Part shown: positions 63,753-64,000 of the stretch, in pieces
Layout: every line of letters begins with the position of its first letter
Position numbering within the stretch: position 1 is the stretch's first letter
Source of the DNA: Pseudovibrio zosterae
GTDB taxonomy: Bacteria; Pseudomonadota; Alphaproteobacteria; Rhizobiales; Stappiaceae
Length of the DNA stretch: 64,000 bases
Direction: 5' to 3'
NCBI RefSeq assembly: GCF_033843645.1
Contig: NZ_JAWXVZ010000016.1
Span: 7,679-71,678 of the forward strand
Notes under the pieces: generated by a model
Seen by the model: the letters and a program-made list of their open reading frames with translations, nothing else
Told to the model about the DNA's origin: nothing
Databases searched by the model: none
Translations under genes and position numbers: made by a program

Positions 63753-63969
63753 AGGGGGGGGGACGGCGATTTGAGTGTTGGCCTTGTGGGCTTGGGTGTT
63801 TATCCCGTGTGCTGTTGAAATTAGGGCTTTGTTAATTTGGCTGCAAAAGGGGCGGATTTCTGCGGTTTGCGGGGTGAGGTGCGGTGGTTTGCCGGCTGGG
63901 TGATTTGCTGAGGTGCTGTGGGGACTTGAGGTTTTTCCCGGCTGTGATGACTTTTTTTCAAAACGGCTG

Positions 63970-63998
63970 TTGACGGGATCGGTGGCTGGGCCTATAAC
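63970..63998 (+). promoter_or_regulatory. Strong sigma-70 promoter, probable rRNA operon promoter
   Basis: TTGACG (63970-63975) and TATAAC (63993-63998) are separated by the ideal 17 bp and preceded by a T-rich then A-rich element (CTTTTTTTCAAAA). TATAAC with TTGAC at this spacing, in a gene-free stretch, is typical of alphaproteobacterial rrn promoters. The transcribed gene lies beyond the window. Confidence 0.65.
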
Positions 63999-64000
63999 CC

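Larger units (their letters stand above)
61583..64000. repeat. Gene-free region of palindromic intergenic repeats
   Basis: These 2.4 kb contain no credible gene. Every open frame here (for example 62131-62499, 62463-62855, 62644-62991) runs through repeat units on either strand and has a Ser/Pro/Arg-rich, non-protein-like composition. The content is two kinds of palindromic unit (A and B), a duplicated block of about 195 bp and a third partial copy of it, a 28-bp identical repeat at 62062-62089 and 63259-63286, and a strong promoter at the right end. Confidence 0.75.

Overview
The window looks like chromosome from a marine alphaproteobacterium. The pointers are the GlpSTPQUV-type glycerol ABC transporter, a TAXI-type TRAP transporter, CtrA-like TTAA-N7-TTAA sites ahead of chemoreceptor genes, and a complete sodium-pumping NQR locus. 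The whole set would suit a Pseudovibrio/Stappiaceae-like organism, but the genus is inference. Gene density is high up to about 61.6 kb. The last 2.4 kb has no gene: it is a palindromic-repeat array that ends in a strong rRNA-type promoter at the right edge.

Layout. 0.1-7 kb: three tandem paralogous methyl-accepting chemotaxis proteins (minus). 7.5-9.8 kb: an exported beta-propeller/phytase-like protein. 10.2-13.0 kb: a TAXI TRAP transporter. 13.4-19.5 kb: the glycerol uptake operon glpSTPQUV. 19.6-27.1 kb: catabolic and regulatory genes (FAD flavoprotein, LacI regulator, D-2-hydroxyacid dehydrogenase, two GntR regulators, a KDG-kinase-like PfkB protein) plus a 38-residue membrane peptide. 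27.5-37 kb: P1 peptidase, Dda-like helicase, an AT-rich gene for a probable PD-(D/E)XK nuclease, tex, a YaiI-family protein, a DbpA-like RNA helicase and two small membrane proteins. 37-44.6 kb: apbE-nqrM divergent from nqrABCDEF. 44.8-48.1 kb: DUF1992 protein, GlxA-type AraC regulator, cysteine hydrolase, MFS pump. 48.2-56.2 kb: leucine/isovalerate (liu) operon with an acyl-CoA synthetase, and a divergent TetR gene. 57.2-60.5 kb: a 1098-residue fused reductive dehalogenase. 60.5-61.6 kb: a FUSC-type aromatic-acid exporter. 61.6-64 kb: repeats and the promoter.

How the genes fit together. The NQR locus carries the pump, the enzyme that attaches its FMN (ApbE) and its maturation factor (NqrM). 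The liu genes form a full route from isovaleryl-CoA to acetoacetate and acetyl-CoA; their TetR gene shares a palindrome with the liu promoter. The most interesting gene is the dehalogenase at 57182-60478. It joins a cobalamin/two-[4Fe-4S] RdhA domain, itself built from an internal duplication, to a phthalate-dioxygenase-reductase-type FMN/NAD(P)H/[2Fe-2S] module, so one cytoplasmic polypeptide could take electrons from NAD(P)H and remove halogen. It lies tail-to-tail with the aromatic-acid exporter.

Other points worth a second look: GlpS/GlpT pair one canonical and one degenerate ATP site; a hairpin-rich leader precedes nqrA; and CtrA-like sites sit at the same distance from two chemoreceptor starts. 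All calls rest on reading the sequence; no database search was run.
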